From Chlorokybus atmophyticus (lineage: Eukaryota > Streptophyta > Chlorokybophyceae > Chlorokybales > Chlorokybaceae): DNA of 55,042 nt. The stretch lies in NCBI GenBank assembly GCA_009103225.1, contig RHPI01000772.1, positions 496,084-551,125 on the forward strand. Reading direction: 5' to 3'. The notes beneath the pieces were generated by a model. The model saw only the letters and a program-made list of their open reading frames with translations. It searched no databases and had not been told where the DNA came from. The position numbers were made by a program, and so were the translations under genes. Each line of letters opens with the position of its first letter. The stretch's first letter is position 1. Shown here one piece after another: positions 22,087 to 33,665 of the stretch.

Positions 22087-23508
22087 TCACTGTAGACTAG
22101 TTTCTGGTGAAATTGGAGCAGTTGCTACTAGCGCTGACGGAGTTGACGTCGTAGCCGGTGTGACCGTTGCGGTTGGTGTAGTACCACTGGTGGCTTCAGA
22201 GGAGGTGGCTGCTGACGATGTTGCGGCTTCCCCTCGAACTCGCCGGAATGGTTGAATACGCGATGGAGTGCTGGTGTCTCTCGTGCGCTTTGGAGCCACC
22301 AGTGCCCACCGGGCAGAGCAGCAGGCGCCGTAGTCCTGCTCCTTGTCTTCCTCCAAGCGTGCCATACGTGCCATGAGGGCAGCCATATGGTCATCAGCTG
22401 GCGGTTGGGCTGGAGCCTTGGCGGCAACAGCAGCAATGCGCGGACGTTTTTCCAGTCCCTTACGCTGAGGAGGGCGATTCTTCCCCCTGTAGCCTTGCTC
22501 TTCCTTGCGAGCATTGGCGTAGTTGTTTGTGTGGTTATGGCCTCCGGTGTGATTGCTGTTGTAGCCACCAGAGTTGTTGCCGTTGTGGCCTCCAGTGTTG
22601 TTGCTGTTGTAGTTGTTGACGGGTCTCAACTCGGGGAACTTGAGCCAGCAGACTGACCCCAAATGGCCTGTTTTGTGACAGTAGTCGCAGGCCAGAGTTG
22701 AGCACTTTTTGGTGCACTCCTTTTTGTAGTGCCCATGCCGTCCACAGCAATGACACAGCACAGGGGCAAACAAAGCAGTATGCGCTGACCGTTTCCCTTT
22801 GTCGCGTGCTGGTGGAGCGTCGCGGCCACGTTCGCGGCGCGGAGGCTCGACAGTCGTGCTGGCTATAGGCCGTGAGGCGCTGCGGTTGGTGTCGAGCACT
22901 GCTTTCTTATACACCAAGCGCTTATGGATGGCTTGTGCAGTCTCGAAAGTTTCTTTGAGCGTGTAGCCAAGGGGCCTGCTGTAGTTCAGGGTCAGGCGCG
23001 TCGACTCGCTCAGGGTGGCATCTAACTCATTGACATATACCACTGCAGCCGCCTCATCGCTAACGATCTTGCAGTCAGTGTTCTTCAACAGCCCTTCCGG
23101 TCTGGAGTACAGGCGTAAGGGGTCCTCATTGGGCTTGCGCCGGAACCGCCTCAACTCCTCCACTTTGCTAGTGGTCTGCGGTGGGAAGGTGCGACGAAGT
23201 GCAGCGTATAGATCCTTGAGTGGAGAGTCAGAGATGGCAGCACCTACAGTGATGGCTGGTGCGCGCAGTGCAACTGACCCGAGGGTGAAAGCACTGCCTC
23301 CCGCACGAGAGCCAGGTGTTGCCATAGGTAGGGGCGTGCCCACCTCAACGGCTGCAGTTTGTTGTTTTTCAAGGATGGCAGCAGAACGGTCCAGGCTCCG
23401 GGCCCGTCGCGCGGCCGTCTTGATCTCAAATTCTGCAGGGGTCAAGTTGACGATCACCAACTCCGGTTCCTCCACCTCTGCTCTGTCAATGGCTGCCGCC
23501 ATGGACAC
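22087..23508 (-). pseudogene. Gypsy-2 Gag: capsid and two CCHC zinc knuckles
   Basis: A 473-codon frame. The capsid-like part includes LKDLYAALRRTFPPQTT, VEELRRFRRKPNEDPLRLY and YVNELDATLSESTRLTL. It is followed by a basic stretch and two knuckles, CHCCGRHGHYKKEC and CDYCHKTGHLGSVC, both fitting C-x2-C-x4-H-x4-C. A low-complexity Asn/Gly/His segment (NNSGGYNSNHTGGHN) and a Thr/Ala-rich tail follow. It forms virus-like particles and binds the element RNA. It is the longest intact frame in the element. Confidence 0.82.
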
Positions 23509-23572
23509 CCCAATAACTGCAGCGGGAGTGGCAGGTGGAAAGATGGCTGCTGGACTGGTAGTGATGCAGGTG

Positions 23573-24025
23573 CTATGGTACTGGCGAGCTCGCCATAACC
23601 ATCAACTCAATGCGGTTCAGCAACAGACTTCCAGACATCATGTGCTTCATGGTCAAGATACTGAGCAGCATGTGAAAAGAGATCTCATCTAACCAGTCTT
23701 TGTTCTTCAGAGCCTGCTGTCGCATCTTGGAGTGGAACTTGATGATGAATTCGTTCAGAGAGGTAGTGCCAGCACGTCCGGAGAAGCGCAGGGACGTGGT
23801 TGAGCTGGAAGACTCCATCTCGTAGTCGTCACTATCGGACGAGAGTGGGGAAGCTCGATGCCGTGGAGTGGACAGGAACGGAGTGAAGTCGGAGATAGCA
23901 CGCGAGCCCCTGCTGCTACGATCGTTGCTCCCGTCGCTGATCCGCTCGTAGGTGAAGTTGGAGGTTGGGCTCCAGCTGCTGAGGTCACCCTCGTCTATTG
24001 GAGAGAACGGGGTGGGCCTCCTCAT
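23573..24025 (-). pseudogene. Gypsy-2 Gag N-terminal region
   Basis: A Ser-rich opening (PTPFSPIDEGDLSSWSPTS) leads to NEFIIKFHSKMRQQALKNKD and DEISFHMLLSILTMKH, with spacing like a retroelement capsid N-terminus. It sits directly upstream of the main gag frame but in another phase, so a frameshift separates them. Confidence 0.45.
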
Positions 24026-24231
24026 ACAGCTAGTCCAAAGGTGAAAGTGTATGCAGGGTAGAGTGTTTGTGCTCTACCGCCTGTCTCGATGCCGCTACCA
24101 TTTACCACACTAGTGCTTGTGCGCACTGTAATGATAGTGATAACGAATGCCCAGGGATGTGTCCCCAGATACAGACTGCACTATCTGATGCAGAATGCAA
24201 CGCACTCTTGAGCAAAGAGGGTGACACTGCG

Positions 24232-24823
24232 AGTCAACAAGCCACTACTATAGGTAGTGCTGTTTACACAGCTCTTTGCATGAGCGGAAAATGTGTTACA
24301 CTGTTAAGTGAGGTGAATGAGCAAGCAACACGTGGATACTATGCCCTGATTGATGACGACAAGCACACTGCAACCAGGCACACCAGGCCCACAGCGATGA
24401 CAAGCACGATGCACACGCGAGCATGCACAGGCTCTCACACAGTGAGGGGGTTCTTGGTAACCGGGATGGCGTGTTCGTAGTTCAAGTTGTTTCACAAACT
24501 CTTAGTTTTCTCACTCACAGTGTCACCAACTGATTCGGTGAACACTGTGACTACTTATACAAGTCAAGTCATGACTGTTTAGAACATAAGCTAACGGTCA
24601 TACGAAGGCTATTTCCACAGCGATTGTCACTCGATGTAGAACACAACTTATAACTGTACAGCTACGCGCGGTGCCTATGTGGGCTATGGTCGTGAGCTAC
24701 CTTGAAGTCATGACCTAGCTACTGTCAAGGACGCGCGCGCGTTGGTATGTCAATAGGCCGGGCGATGGTTTTGATGTAGACATGCCCAATGAAGGCTGGT
24801 ATGTGTGGGCACCAGGCATGACA
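24232..24823 (-). repeat. Gypsy-2 5' LTR, truncated
   Basis: 592 bp matching 12337-12936 of the other LTR. The inner quarter, equal to 12120-12336, is missing, and the sequence passes from agtcaacaagcc into unrelated DNA. The outer terminus ggcatgaca and the aact target duplication are intact. Confidence 0.78.
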
Positions 24824-24961
24824 AACTCCCCTTTAAACTCGGTCCCTTTAATTGTAAGGACCTCAGCACATGCCCCAAATTGGCTAAGCACGTTGCAACA
24901 AGCTTTTGTGTACTATTGTGCGGTGCACAAGGGCAAAACCCTGCTCTCCATGTTGTACTGG
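24824..24961 (-). pseudogene. Gypsy-1 integrase core fragment, first half
   Basis: The minus strand reads NVLSQFGACAEVLTIKGTEF, aligned with HVLSRFGSCAEVITDQGTEF of gypsy-2. An in-frame TAG lies upstream. The other half lies at 11929-12119 across the gypsy-2 insertion. Confidence 0.72.
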
Positions 24962-26215
24962 TAGAATTGGGTTTCGGCAAATCAGGTTGAATCCGCAACT
25001 TTGTAATGGACGAAGCCGGACGATTTGCGGATTTCGCTTATTGCATGACGGATCCATATATAGGATGTAGCTGCAGCCGGAGTTTTATTGCGACCTGTCG
25101 CAATCGGCAATCCGCTGGTGACGATAGTACCGGATCCCCAATAATGTTGAGGATCGGTGTTTACGTAATCAAGGGTTCAGGCCGTGAGAGACTCTTGTGT
25201 AAGTTGCAATTACAGTTGTGATAAATTCGTTAATAATGCGTCATTACTTCATAACGCAATTGAGGACTCGACGATAACAGTGGATTGCATTCAAGTTGCA
25301 TGCTAAAGCTGTACACATCATTGAAATTGTGACCGCTTCCATTAACGATACGAGATTTCATACTTAACAAACTCGGAACGCTATGATGGAGATTCCATTG
25401 TTACAAACCATAATAATTATACGACCTCATCATTGCCAAATTGCCGGTTCAACCCCGCGGCCTACTCATGGCTTGCCCCGCGGCCTGCTAGTTGCAGGCC
25501 GCGGGGCAAGCAAGTAGAAGGCTGCGACTTGCATGTATAATCATTGGTAAACCATGGTAGCACATGAGGTAAACATGTAAAGACTTGACCAGAACTCCGC
25601 AACCAACCTTGCGCCAGCAGGTGGCGCAGGGCGCATAATGCAAACATCTGCCGGTAATCTCGCGCTGCGATTGGACAAAACGGCAAGTCGAACAAAGTCT
25701 CCCTCTCCAAGTCACCTTCATAGTGGTAAAATCCACCTTCACCTTTATCTTTTGAACACAAGTGGTATATATATATAGACATACCGCTGTATGTAAGTAT
25801 ATATGAAATATATTCAAATATGTATGTATATTTATAAATGTATATATGAATATATATTTATATATGTCTATATGTACATATAAATATACTTAAATGGATA
25901 TATACATATACCGGTATTGCCGTTGTACGCAGATGTTAGTGCATGCGTGATACATGCATTGCGGCACGTGAGACAACTGAGGCAGCCGTTAGGTTATATG
26001 CTTTACAAACGCGCTGCAGGGTGTCTCGTGTCGTCGCAGTCTAGCTGGTCCATTGCTAGGTCATATGCTGTTGCTTGATACACCAAGTTCTGCCGCGCAG
26101 GTTCAAACCTTAACGATGGTGAGACGAAAACCCGTTTGCTGTGGCTCTTTTGGGTTTCTGCCGCGAACTGCGGCCATAACATTCCTGGTTAGATCACGCA
26201 TTAAGATTAAGTTGA
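24962..26215 (-). mobile_element. Repeat element, right copy (inverted relative to 10335-11928)
   Basis: Reverse complement of the left copy from about 10718 to 11928. Shared landmarks include the ccgcggcctgctag palindrome, the cttgccccgcggcc block and the ggttcgaacctgcgc-like block. The outer 380 bp are missing. With the left copy it forms a 1.2-kb inverted repeat that originally enclosed only about 330 bp of gypsy-1 integrase. Confidence 0.7.
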
Positions 26216-27025
26216 TTAATTAAGTTAATCTTTTTAATACATAATATAACCAAAAACTAGGATGGAGGCTGGCAGGGCCCGTTGGAACGTGTATTAGGGT
26301 TTGGCGTTTTACGGCGCCGGCTAGGCGGTACATATGTCTGGTTGTCGTTGGCGGCGGCGGCGGCGGTCGTTCGTCCGTACTGGCGTGTGGACGTGACGGG
26401 TTGATGTGCGGCGTGGGAGCAGTCGCCGTAGACAGCCGCAGGCGCAGACGGCAGCCGAACAGCTGATGAAAGTACGTTTGCTGCCATGTGCTACGACTGT
26501 GTGACTGACACCGGCGGCGGCGATTGCTTAATATGTTCGTGTTGTGGATGTGACATGGCCGTCTGTATGATAGGTATGATGTGGTGGTGGTGTGGGGTGA
26601 GGTCAGGTGCCGCTGGTGACGACACTGGAGCAATCGAGAGTAGATTAACTACAGTTTTTTACATGTGAAGGTAGAATGGTGTTTAAGTAATTTTATCATG
26701 CTTTATGGTATTGTACGGCAACTGTATGTGAACGATGTGAACAATGTGCAGGAGTTTTTATTCATGGCTAGTTTGTGCGAATGGGGATGTCTTTACTGTG
26801 GGTCCAATGTAAAAGTGGGTGATCTTTTCAAAGTTCGTCAGCATCTGCAAACTGCTACCTGTCGTTATTTTTATGCGGTTCCATGGTGGTGGTGAGGAGA
26901 GTGGTGCTGATATGTAAACCTTAGCCAAGGCTATTCTTTTTACCATTCAAGTAAGTTTGTGCTGTATTATCTCTATTGTATTATCTTGTTGACATTATTA
27001 GTACTTATGGTTTTTATCATATCAG
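26216..27025 (+). other. 5' region of the demethylase gene; possible early exons
   Basis: Two short plus-strand stretches look coding. One, about 26486-26574, reads MCYDCVTDTGGGDCLICS and ends at GATAG|GTATGA. It is Cys-rich with a weak resemblance to a PHD finger. The other, from 26752, follows an acceptor (gtgcag) and reads SLCEWGCLYCGSNVKV with a following His and Cys. Phases could not be joined unambiguously to the exon at 27026, so the true start of the gene is unresolved. The promoter must lie here or inside the repeat element to the left. Confidence 0.35.
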
Positions 27026-30000
27026 GTGGGACAGCGTCCTCGTCATGTTCGTCCATTGGAGCGTGCCTTTATGCAGCAGCCCGATTTTGTATGTGTTATT
27101 GCTATTGTAACTGTAACATTATGTGTATGGGTTGTTGTTGTCTCATGTTGTATTATGTAGTGTGCAGGTACCTGGGCCCGAGCGAAACAAGCGTTCAAGG
27201 CATTCAAGGTATGTATTCATGTGTTACTGTTTGTTTGGTTTTGCAATATGGTTGCAAAGTTAGTGTGGTTTGTTAATGTAGGGCAAGCAACCACTGATTG
27301 CCTTACCGGTTCCCGCTGCTGTGGAGGAAGGCAGTCCTGCCGTTCCATATGTTGTTGAAGAGGCAGCAGTGTTCAATTCATCTGCTCTGCAAGATCAGCT
27401 GGTGTCACATCGTGTACGTGTTGGTGGTGTGCAGACAAGTGATTGCTCGTGGACATGTGTGTCTGTTTGTGATTGTTGTTCCTCATTTGTTGTTGTTGCA
27501 GGTTGTCTTGCATGAGGAACTTGCAGCTCGCGATAGGGAAGCCAGTAGGTTGCGGTTGCAAGTGGATGATATGGCGGAGATGTGGGAGGTGTCTGGTGTG
27601 ATGATGCAGGAGCAGCTTGCTATTCGTGATGAGGAGAATGTGCACTTGCGGCAGCGACTGGATCATGCCCATGAGTTGATTGCAGGATTGTCGCAGCGTC
27701 TGCAACAACTAGAGGATGCCGCGGTGCCGCGCGGTGCGGTGTCCATGTGTTACTTTTTGCTTCATGTTGTGTTGTACATACAGTGTTGCATTCATCTCGG
27801 ATCTCATCTAGTGCTAATTTTTGTCATATTTTTTGTATGTCCAGATGCACCTGATGGCGTTGGTTGTACAGTGGCTTCTCCGGTTGTGCTGCACAGTGAT
27901 GGCGGTATGTTGTGGGTTGTATGTGCTTGAATTGTGTGTTATGTGTTTGATATGTATTGGTTGAACAGGTGCATGTGAGGAGGTTGCAAAGGGTACAAAA
28001 CAAGGGAAAACTCGAGGCAACAAAGGCAAGCCAGGGAAGAAGACTGGCAAGCGTGCTTTTGAAGAGATAGATCTTGAAAATGTGTTGTCATCTAGGCAAC
28101 GCAAGGTGCGGCGGTATTTTGTGGTGTATGCTTTGCCTTGTGGTGTGTGGTATAGTTATACGTGATGGAATCTACAGGCAAGAGAAATTCCTATGAGTAT
28201 CAAATCTGGCACTGTGAGCTATATACTGCAACATGTTGCCAAGGTGGTTATCACTATCATTGAGCTGCAATTGGACGCCTTGACTTTAACAAGTAAGTTT
28301 GTTGTTGTACTCGGTTTGTGTTTTTTTGCTTTTGTGTTTGTTATTGACTGTGTGTTTCTAGAACAACACCAACTGATGGATCTTCCTACTGTGGTTGGTG
28401 CACGGTTACTTTGGTAAGCCTCGCACTCTACCTATGCTCTATACTTGCCCCTATCTTATTCCTTTCCTTTGCATCTATACTCAATACTACCCCTGCCTAT
28501 CCTCCTATCTTCTATCGCCTATCTCCTATTCTTATCATATTCCTACCCCTATCCCTCTTATTCCCCTATCCCTATTTCCCCTCTGCTATTTGTCTTTTTA
28601 TATTTATCCCTCTCCCTATCCTCGTTATTTTCCTTATCCCTTTCCCTTCCACGCACTCTTATTCTCTATCCCCTATTTCCTATCCCTATCCTTATTTGTA
28701 TCCCTTCCTATCCTTGACTCTATCCACTTTTCTCTCTCTCTCCCCCTGTTCCTATTCCTATCCCTGTTCCTATCCTCTACTTATCACTATCCTTGTTTCT
28801 TTTCCTTATGTATATCCCCTACTCCCTATCCATTTCCGTTATTCCTATCCCTCTGCCTATCCATATTTGCATCCCTTTTCCTACTTTTCTATTCCTTTTT
28901 CTCGGTCTCCCTCTTCCTATCCCTATCCCTGTTCATATCATATCTTATCCCTTACACTGTCCTTATCCCACTGTTCTCTACTTTTTGCTAATTGGAAGCT
29001 TTTTTGTTGAGTTGCCTCTACCTTGCACATGTGACTAAATACGTTTGCAGTAATCGATGTCGCGGGAGTATTGAAGACGTACATTGCACATGTGTATTGT
29101 GCAAAGGGTTTTGATATTTGTGCACAGTGCTTTCTTGAACGATGTAGTTTATCTTGTATAGCATCGTGCAACAATGTTAGCCATGTAGGTGCTATTCGTG
29201 TGCAGCAAGTCTTTCATATAGATCACGCTGCTTTACGTTTAAAAGTCTCGCAACTGTCGAAGGGCCCTGCTGAGGCTGTGGTTGATGAGGTATATTTGTT
29301 CCCTTTTTCTGGTGATTGTTTGACGATGTTGCTATATATTGCTTTATTTAACCTGGTTTGTTGCACAGGGTTGCAAGCTATGCATGGAAATGCGTGAGAG
29401 GAAATCGATCAGACCATCATACAGGTGTTGCTTGTGTGTTGCTTCGTGTTTGCATTAAATCGTGTTAATAATGTACATGTTAATAGAGGTGTTGTGGTGC
29501 ATTCTGATTGGGCGCATATGGCGGTACAAGCTATCTATCTACCTGTGTACGAGACTAGTAAGGTAAATGTCAACGCTATGGTTGTTTTGTCCTATCTACT
29601 GTTTAGTTCAGTTGGTTGTGATTTGTCCGTTTCATGATTGCGTTGTTGTTACAGGACTATGACGTGTTTCGTATCCCACTGGTAAAATTCAACAAAGGTG
29701 AGATCATGACCAGTTTAAGGGTGTGTGTATGTGCATTGTGTTAAATTCATTTAATTATGTTGTTTGTAGATAAAGCTAGGTTGAGCCACTTCCAATGGCA
29801 TTGGCGACGTGGACATCGTGTCGTTGTGGAGCGTGTTAGACAAACTGGTGAAATGAGTGTTGATATGAGCGTTCGAAGTTTACGGCGTGATATCGGCAGC
29901 ATTTCCCCCTTTGTTGTTGTGTTGGATTGTGATGGTTGGTGTGAGGTAGGTTTATTAATTGTGTTTATATTATTGGGTTTGTTTGTCCTCATTGCATTGT

Positions 30001-33000
30001 TGTTCAGGTCAAGTTGAGTACTGCCGAGTTTTTCCGAGGCTTTGCACATGGGTATGATACCTCCGACCACACACGCAAATTCTTCAAGTTGAAGGATTGG
30101 CCAACAAAGGTTCGTTGGCATCTGTGACCAAGGAAATGATGTATTTGTGTATTGATAATAATGTTGTTTTGTATTGTTAGGCTTCTTTACAAGATGTGCT
30201 ACCTGCGCTTTATGCAGATTTCAGTGACATGTTGCCTTTAAAAGAGTACACGCATCCAAACGGTGAATTAAATTTAGCCAATTATGTTCCTGAGGTATGT
30301 GTTGATTAATGTGGATTAATGTGGTTGCATAATGTTATTGCACATTACCACGTTTTTGCTTTTTTCGGGGTAGGGTTGGGTAAGGTAGGGATAGATATAG
30401 GGAGAGGGATAGGGGTAGGGAGAGGGATGCAAGAGGGAGAGGGAGAGGGGTACGGTAGGGATCAAGTAGGGAGAGGCACAGGGTGAGGGATACAAGGAGG
30501 GACATGGAGAGGAAGATAGATAGGGATAGGGACAGGAACAAGGGTAGGGAGACGGATAAGGATAGGGATAGGGAGAAGTAGGGAGGGAGCGGGAGAGGGA
30601 GAGGGAGAGGGTAGGGATAGAGATAGGGAGAGGCATAGGGCTAGGGGAGGGTTAGAAGAGGGAGAGGGAGAGGGATAGGGTTAGGGAGACGAACAGGGAG
30701 AGGGATAGAAGAGTGAGAGGGAGACGAAGAGAGAAAGGGAGAGGGAGACAGACAGCAACAGGGAGAGGGAGAGGGATAGGGTCAGGGATAGGGAGAAGGA
30801 GGGGAGAGCGGGGAGGGAAGGGGGGAGGGTAGGGATAGAGATAGGGAGAGGCATAGGGCTAGGGGGGGGTTAGAAGAGGGAGAGGGAGAGGGATAGGGTT
30901 AGGGAGACGAACAGGGAGAGGGATAGAAGAGTGAGAGGGAGACGAAGAGAGAAAGGGAGAGGGAGAGAGACAGCAACAGGGAGAGGGAGAGGGATAGGGT
31001 CAGGGATAGGGAGAAGGAGGGGAGAGCGGGGAGGGAAGGGGGGAGGGTAGGGATAGAGATAGGGAGAGGCATAGGGCTAGGGGGGGGTTAGAAGAGGGAG
31101 AGGGAGAGGGAGAGGGATAGGGAGACGAACAGGGAGAGGGATAGAAGAGTGAGAGGGAGACGAAGAGGGAAAGGGAGAGGGAGAGAGACAGCAACAGGGA
31201 GAGGGAGAGGGATAGGGTCAGGGATAGGGAGAAGGAGGGGAGAGCGGGGAGGGAAGGGGGGAGGGTAGGGATAGAGATAGGGAGAGGCATAGGGCTAGGG
31301 GGGGGATAGAAGTGGGAGAGGGAGAGGGAGAGGGAGACGAACAGGCAGAGGGAGAGAGAGAGGTAGAGGGATAGGGGTAGGGAGACGGATAAGGGTAGGG
31401 AGAAGGAGGGGAGAGCGGGTGAGGGAGAGGGAGAGGGAGAGGGTAGGGATAGAGATAGGGAGAGGCATAGGGCTACGGGGGGGTTAGAAGAGGGAGAGGG
31501 AGAGGGATAGGGTTAGGGAGACGAACAGGGAGAGGGATAGAAGAGTGAGAGGGAGACGAAGAGGGAAAGGGAGAGGGAGAGAGACAGCAACATGGAGAGG
31601 GAGAGGGATAGGGTCAGGGATAGGAAGGAGAGGGAGGGAGAGGGAGAGAGAGAGGAGTAGGATAGCGATATTGAGAGGTATAGAAGAGGGAGAGGGAGAG
31701 GGAGATGGGGAGGAAAAGGGACAAGGAGATGGATAAGGATAGGGCAGGGATAGAGATAGGGGGAGGAATAGGGAGAGGGATAGAAGCTGGAAAGGGGGAG
31801 GGAGAGGATCACGGAGAGGGAGAGGGAGAAGGAAAGGGAGAGGGAGAGGGTAGGGATAGCGTTAGGCAGACATAGGGTTAGCGTGAGATAAGAGAGGGAC
31901 TGGGTGTTTCAGATATAGCGAGTTACATATTTTCGGAGAGTATGTGAGATGAGAATATGTTGTCACCATATTTATTTGCCGGAGCACATTCCTGCGGATT
32001 TGGGTCCGAAATTCTACATTGGTTATGGATGCGAAGAGGAACGTGAGGTCGGGAATTCTGTTACGCATTTACACTGCGACATGTCTGATGCGGTAAGTGA
32101 TTGAATTGTTGATTATGGTAGTGTTATATGGTTTGATAACTTGGGCATCATCTATAGGTCAATGTGTTGATGTTCACTCGGGATCCATGCGGTGATGAAG
32201 TTCGTGCAGCGAAAAAGTTATCGGGAAAAGCTCGTATGCAAAATATGGTATGTATATTTGCTGACATATATTGATAGGTGTATGTCTACTTGCAATTGCC
32301 CCACTTGCCCCACTTGCAATTGTCGCTAGTTGATGATTTGTGTTAGGCATCTACTGGCGGAGCTGTATGGGATATCTTTCATCGTCAAGATGTCAACAAG
32401 CTGCGTGCATATCTGGTGGAGAATAAACACCGATTTCGTTATCTTCACAATGCCCCTTTGCAGGAGGTGATAATTACAAATCATCATGTTGTTTATGAGC
32501 TAATTCATTTGTGTAATATTCATTTTGAGTTGTGGTTGTAGGTGACTGACCCAATTCAAGATCAGACATTTTATTTGCGTGTTGAACATTTATTGGAATT
32601 GCAAGAGCAATACGGTAAGCTGTTGGCTATAAAATGTGTTGCTATGGTTTTGTTGTTGTATGTTTAATAAGGGTTGGATTGATTGGTATCTTATTTGTCA
32701 TGATTATTGATGTGGTAGGTGTTACACCTTAGCGTATTATCCAATATGTCGGAGATGCTATATTTATACCTGCTGGACGTCCACACCAGGTTCGCAATTT
32801 GAAGGTAAAGCTGCAGTCATTTTCAATCAACCCGTATTTTGTATTTGTATTTAATTCGCGTGCATTGATGTCGCAGTCTTGCGTGAAGTTGGCCATGGAT
32901 TTTGTTGCACCGGAAAGTGTGGGTGAAATTTTCAAGATGACAAAAGAGCTCCGAGCATTGCCTCGAGATCATCGCGGCAAGGAAGATAAGCTGGAGGTAA

Positions 33001-33106
33001 GTAAGATGTGTCCCATAAGGTGTCATATATTGTACAAATTACTGATGTTTTTCTTGCACAGATCCGACGCGTGCTGCTACATTTGGTTGCAAAGTTGGTG
33101 CAATGA
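27026..33106 (+). CDS. KDM3/IBM1-type JmjC histone H3K9 demethylase, multi-exon, possibly defective
   Basis: Exons: 27026-27088, 27161-27208, 27282-27413, 27502-27733, 27845-27904, 27969-28105, 28178-28292, 28362-28413, 29051-29289, 29369-29424, 29487-29562, 29655-29697, 29770-29945, 30008-30109, 30181-30294, 31985-32092, 32158-32247, 32347-32466, 32542-32614, 32719-32804, 32877-32996, 33062-33106. All introns are GT-AG and all phases join. Domains in order: a coiled coil (27502-27733), a Lys-rich nuclear signal, the KDM3 zinc finger ([19 protein letters not shown], then GFDICAQCF), then JmjC. Fe ligands are His-x-Asp in [10 protein letters not shown] (32072-32080) and His in [13 protein letters not shown] (32784-32786). 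The enzyme removes methyl groups from H3K9 using Fe(II) and 2-oxoglutarate in the nucleus. Defects are one extra base in the zinc finger (about 29098-29104) and a TAG (32730-32732) where plant relatives have Trp. These may be errors or real lesions. Confidence 0.88.
28414..29050 (+). repeat. Intron filled with CTATCC-type pyrimidine repeat
   Basis: Intron 8 of the demethylase gene. From about 28430 to 28980 it is an irregular array of ctatcc, cctatt and tctat units on the sense strand. Long Ser/Leu/Tyr/Pro frames through it are artefacts. Confidence 0.85.
30345..31880 (+). repeat. 1.5-kb GGGAGA/GGGATA minisatellite inside a JmjC intron
   Basis: It occupies most of the intron 30295-31984. Units of gggaga and gggata are nested in higher-order repeats of about 190-240 bp (compare 30620-30830, 30830-31060, 31060-31300 and 31450-31640). 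The sense strand is purine-only for long runs and G-rich, so the pre-mRNA could form G-quadruplexes. It is the reverse-complement type of the intron at 28414. Confidence 0.9.
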
Positions 33107-33665
33107 CATTGACATTTGTAGATATGTTCGTAACTATGGTTTTTTATGTTAACGTGTGTCACTTTAATTTTAAGTGTGTGACGCTGCATGTGGTTGCCAA
33201 GTGCATGCCGTGGTGAGAGGGTTAATGCATGTGGTGGTGATAGGGTGAATCGTAGGGATAGAGACAGTGGTGAGAGTAGTTATTGTAATAGGGACAGGGA
33301 TAGGGATAAGGATGGGCAAAGGATGGGGATAGAGATAGGGATAGGGTCAGGTGGGGATAGGGATGGGAATATGACGAAATAGGGACAGGGATAGGGTTAA
33401 GGATGGGCAAAGGATGGGGAAAGAGATAGGGATAAGGACAGGTGGGAATAGGGATGGGAATATGACGAAAGAGCTCTTAGGGATGGGAATATAGAGGTTT
33501 GAGAATGGTGAGTGGTAGTGGAGGCATGGGTAAATGATAGGTATAGGGGTAGGGATGGAGTTAGGAATAGCTATAGGGATGAGGATGTGGGATGTATTGT
33601 TACATGCATTTTGAACATCATATTCAGACATCAAAGGTATTACGTTATTACTACCATTGTATTGT
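33107..33665 (+). repeat. 3' flank of the demethylase gene with GGGATA repeats
   Basis: After the stop at 33104-33106, 33240-33590 is made of gggatagggacaggg-type repeats related to the intron arrays. A unit of roughly 110 bp with aaggatgggcaaaggatgggga occurs twice (about 33310 and 33400). No gene. Confidence 0.75.

Larger units (their letters stand above)
12120..24823 (-). mobile_element. Gypsy-2: Ty3/gypsy element encoding a DNA methyltransferase and a PHD finger
   Basis: A 12.7-kb insertion, about 10.8 kb without the nested copia-like element. It interrupts gypsy-1 integrase between duplicated aact sequences (12116-12119 and 24824-24827). Termini are TGTC and GACA. Order on the minus strand: 5' LTR, gag with two CCHC knuckles, extra uncharacterised frames, protease, C5-cytosine methyltransferase, reverse transcriptase, RNase H, zinc-binding and core integrase, PHD finger, 3' LTR. 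That is the Ty3/gypsy domain order with two additions. Coding frames are broken by stops and frameshifts, so this copy is inactive. The LTRs are rearranged (see separate entries). Confidence 0.88.

Noticed and set aside
23015-23692. 225-codon plus-strand frame opposite gag
   Set aside because: It is the antisense of a CCHC-containing gag; composition follows the complementary strand and no motif is present.
32730-32732. Reassignment of TAG to a sense codon
   Set aside because: TAA and TGA also interrupt recognisable proteins here, and the secreted-protein and nuclease genes use normal stops; mutation or sequencing error is simpler.
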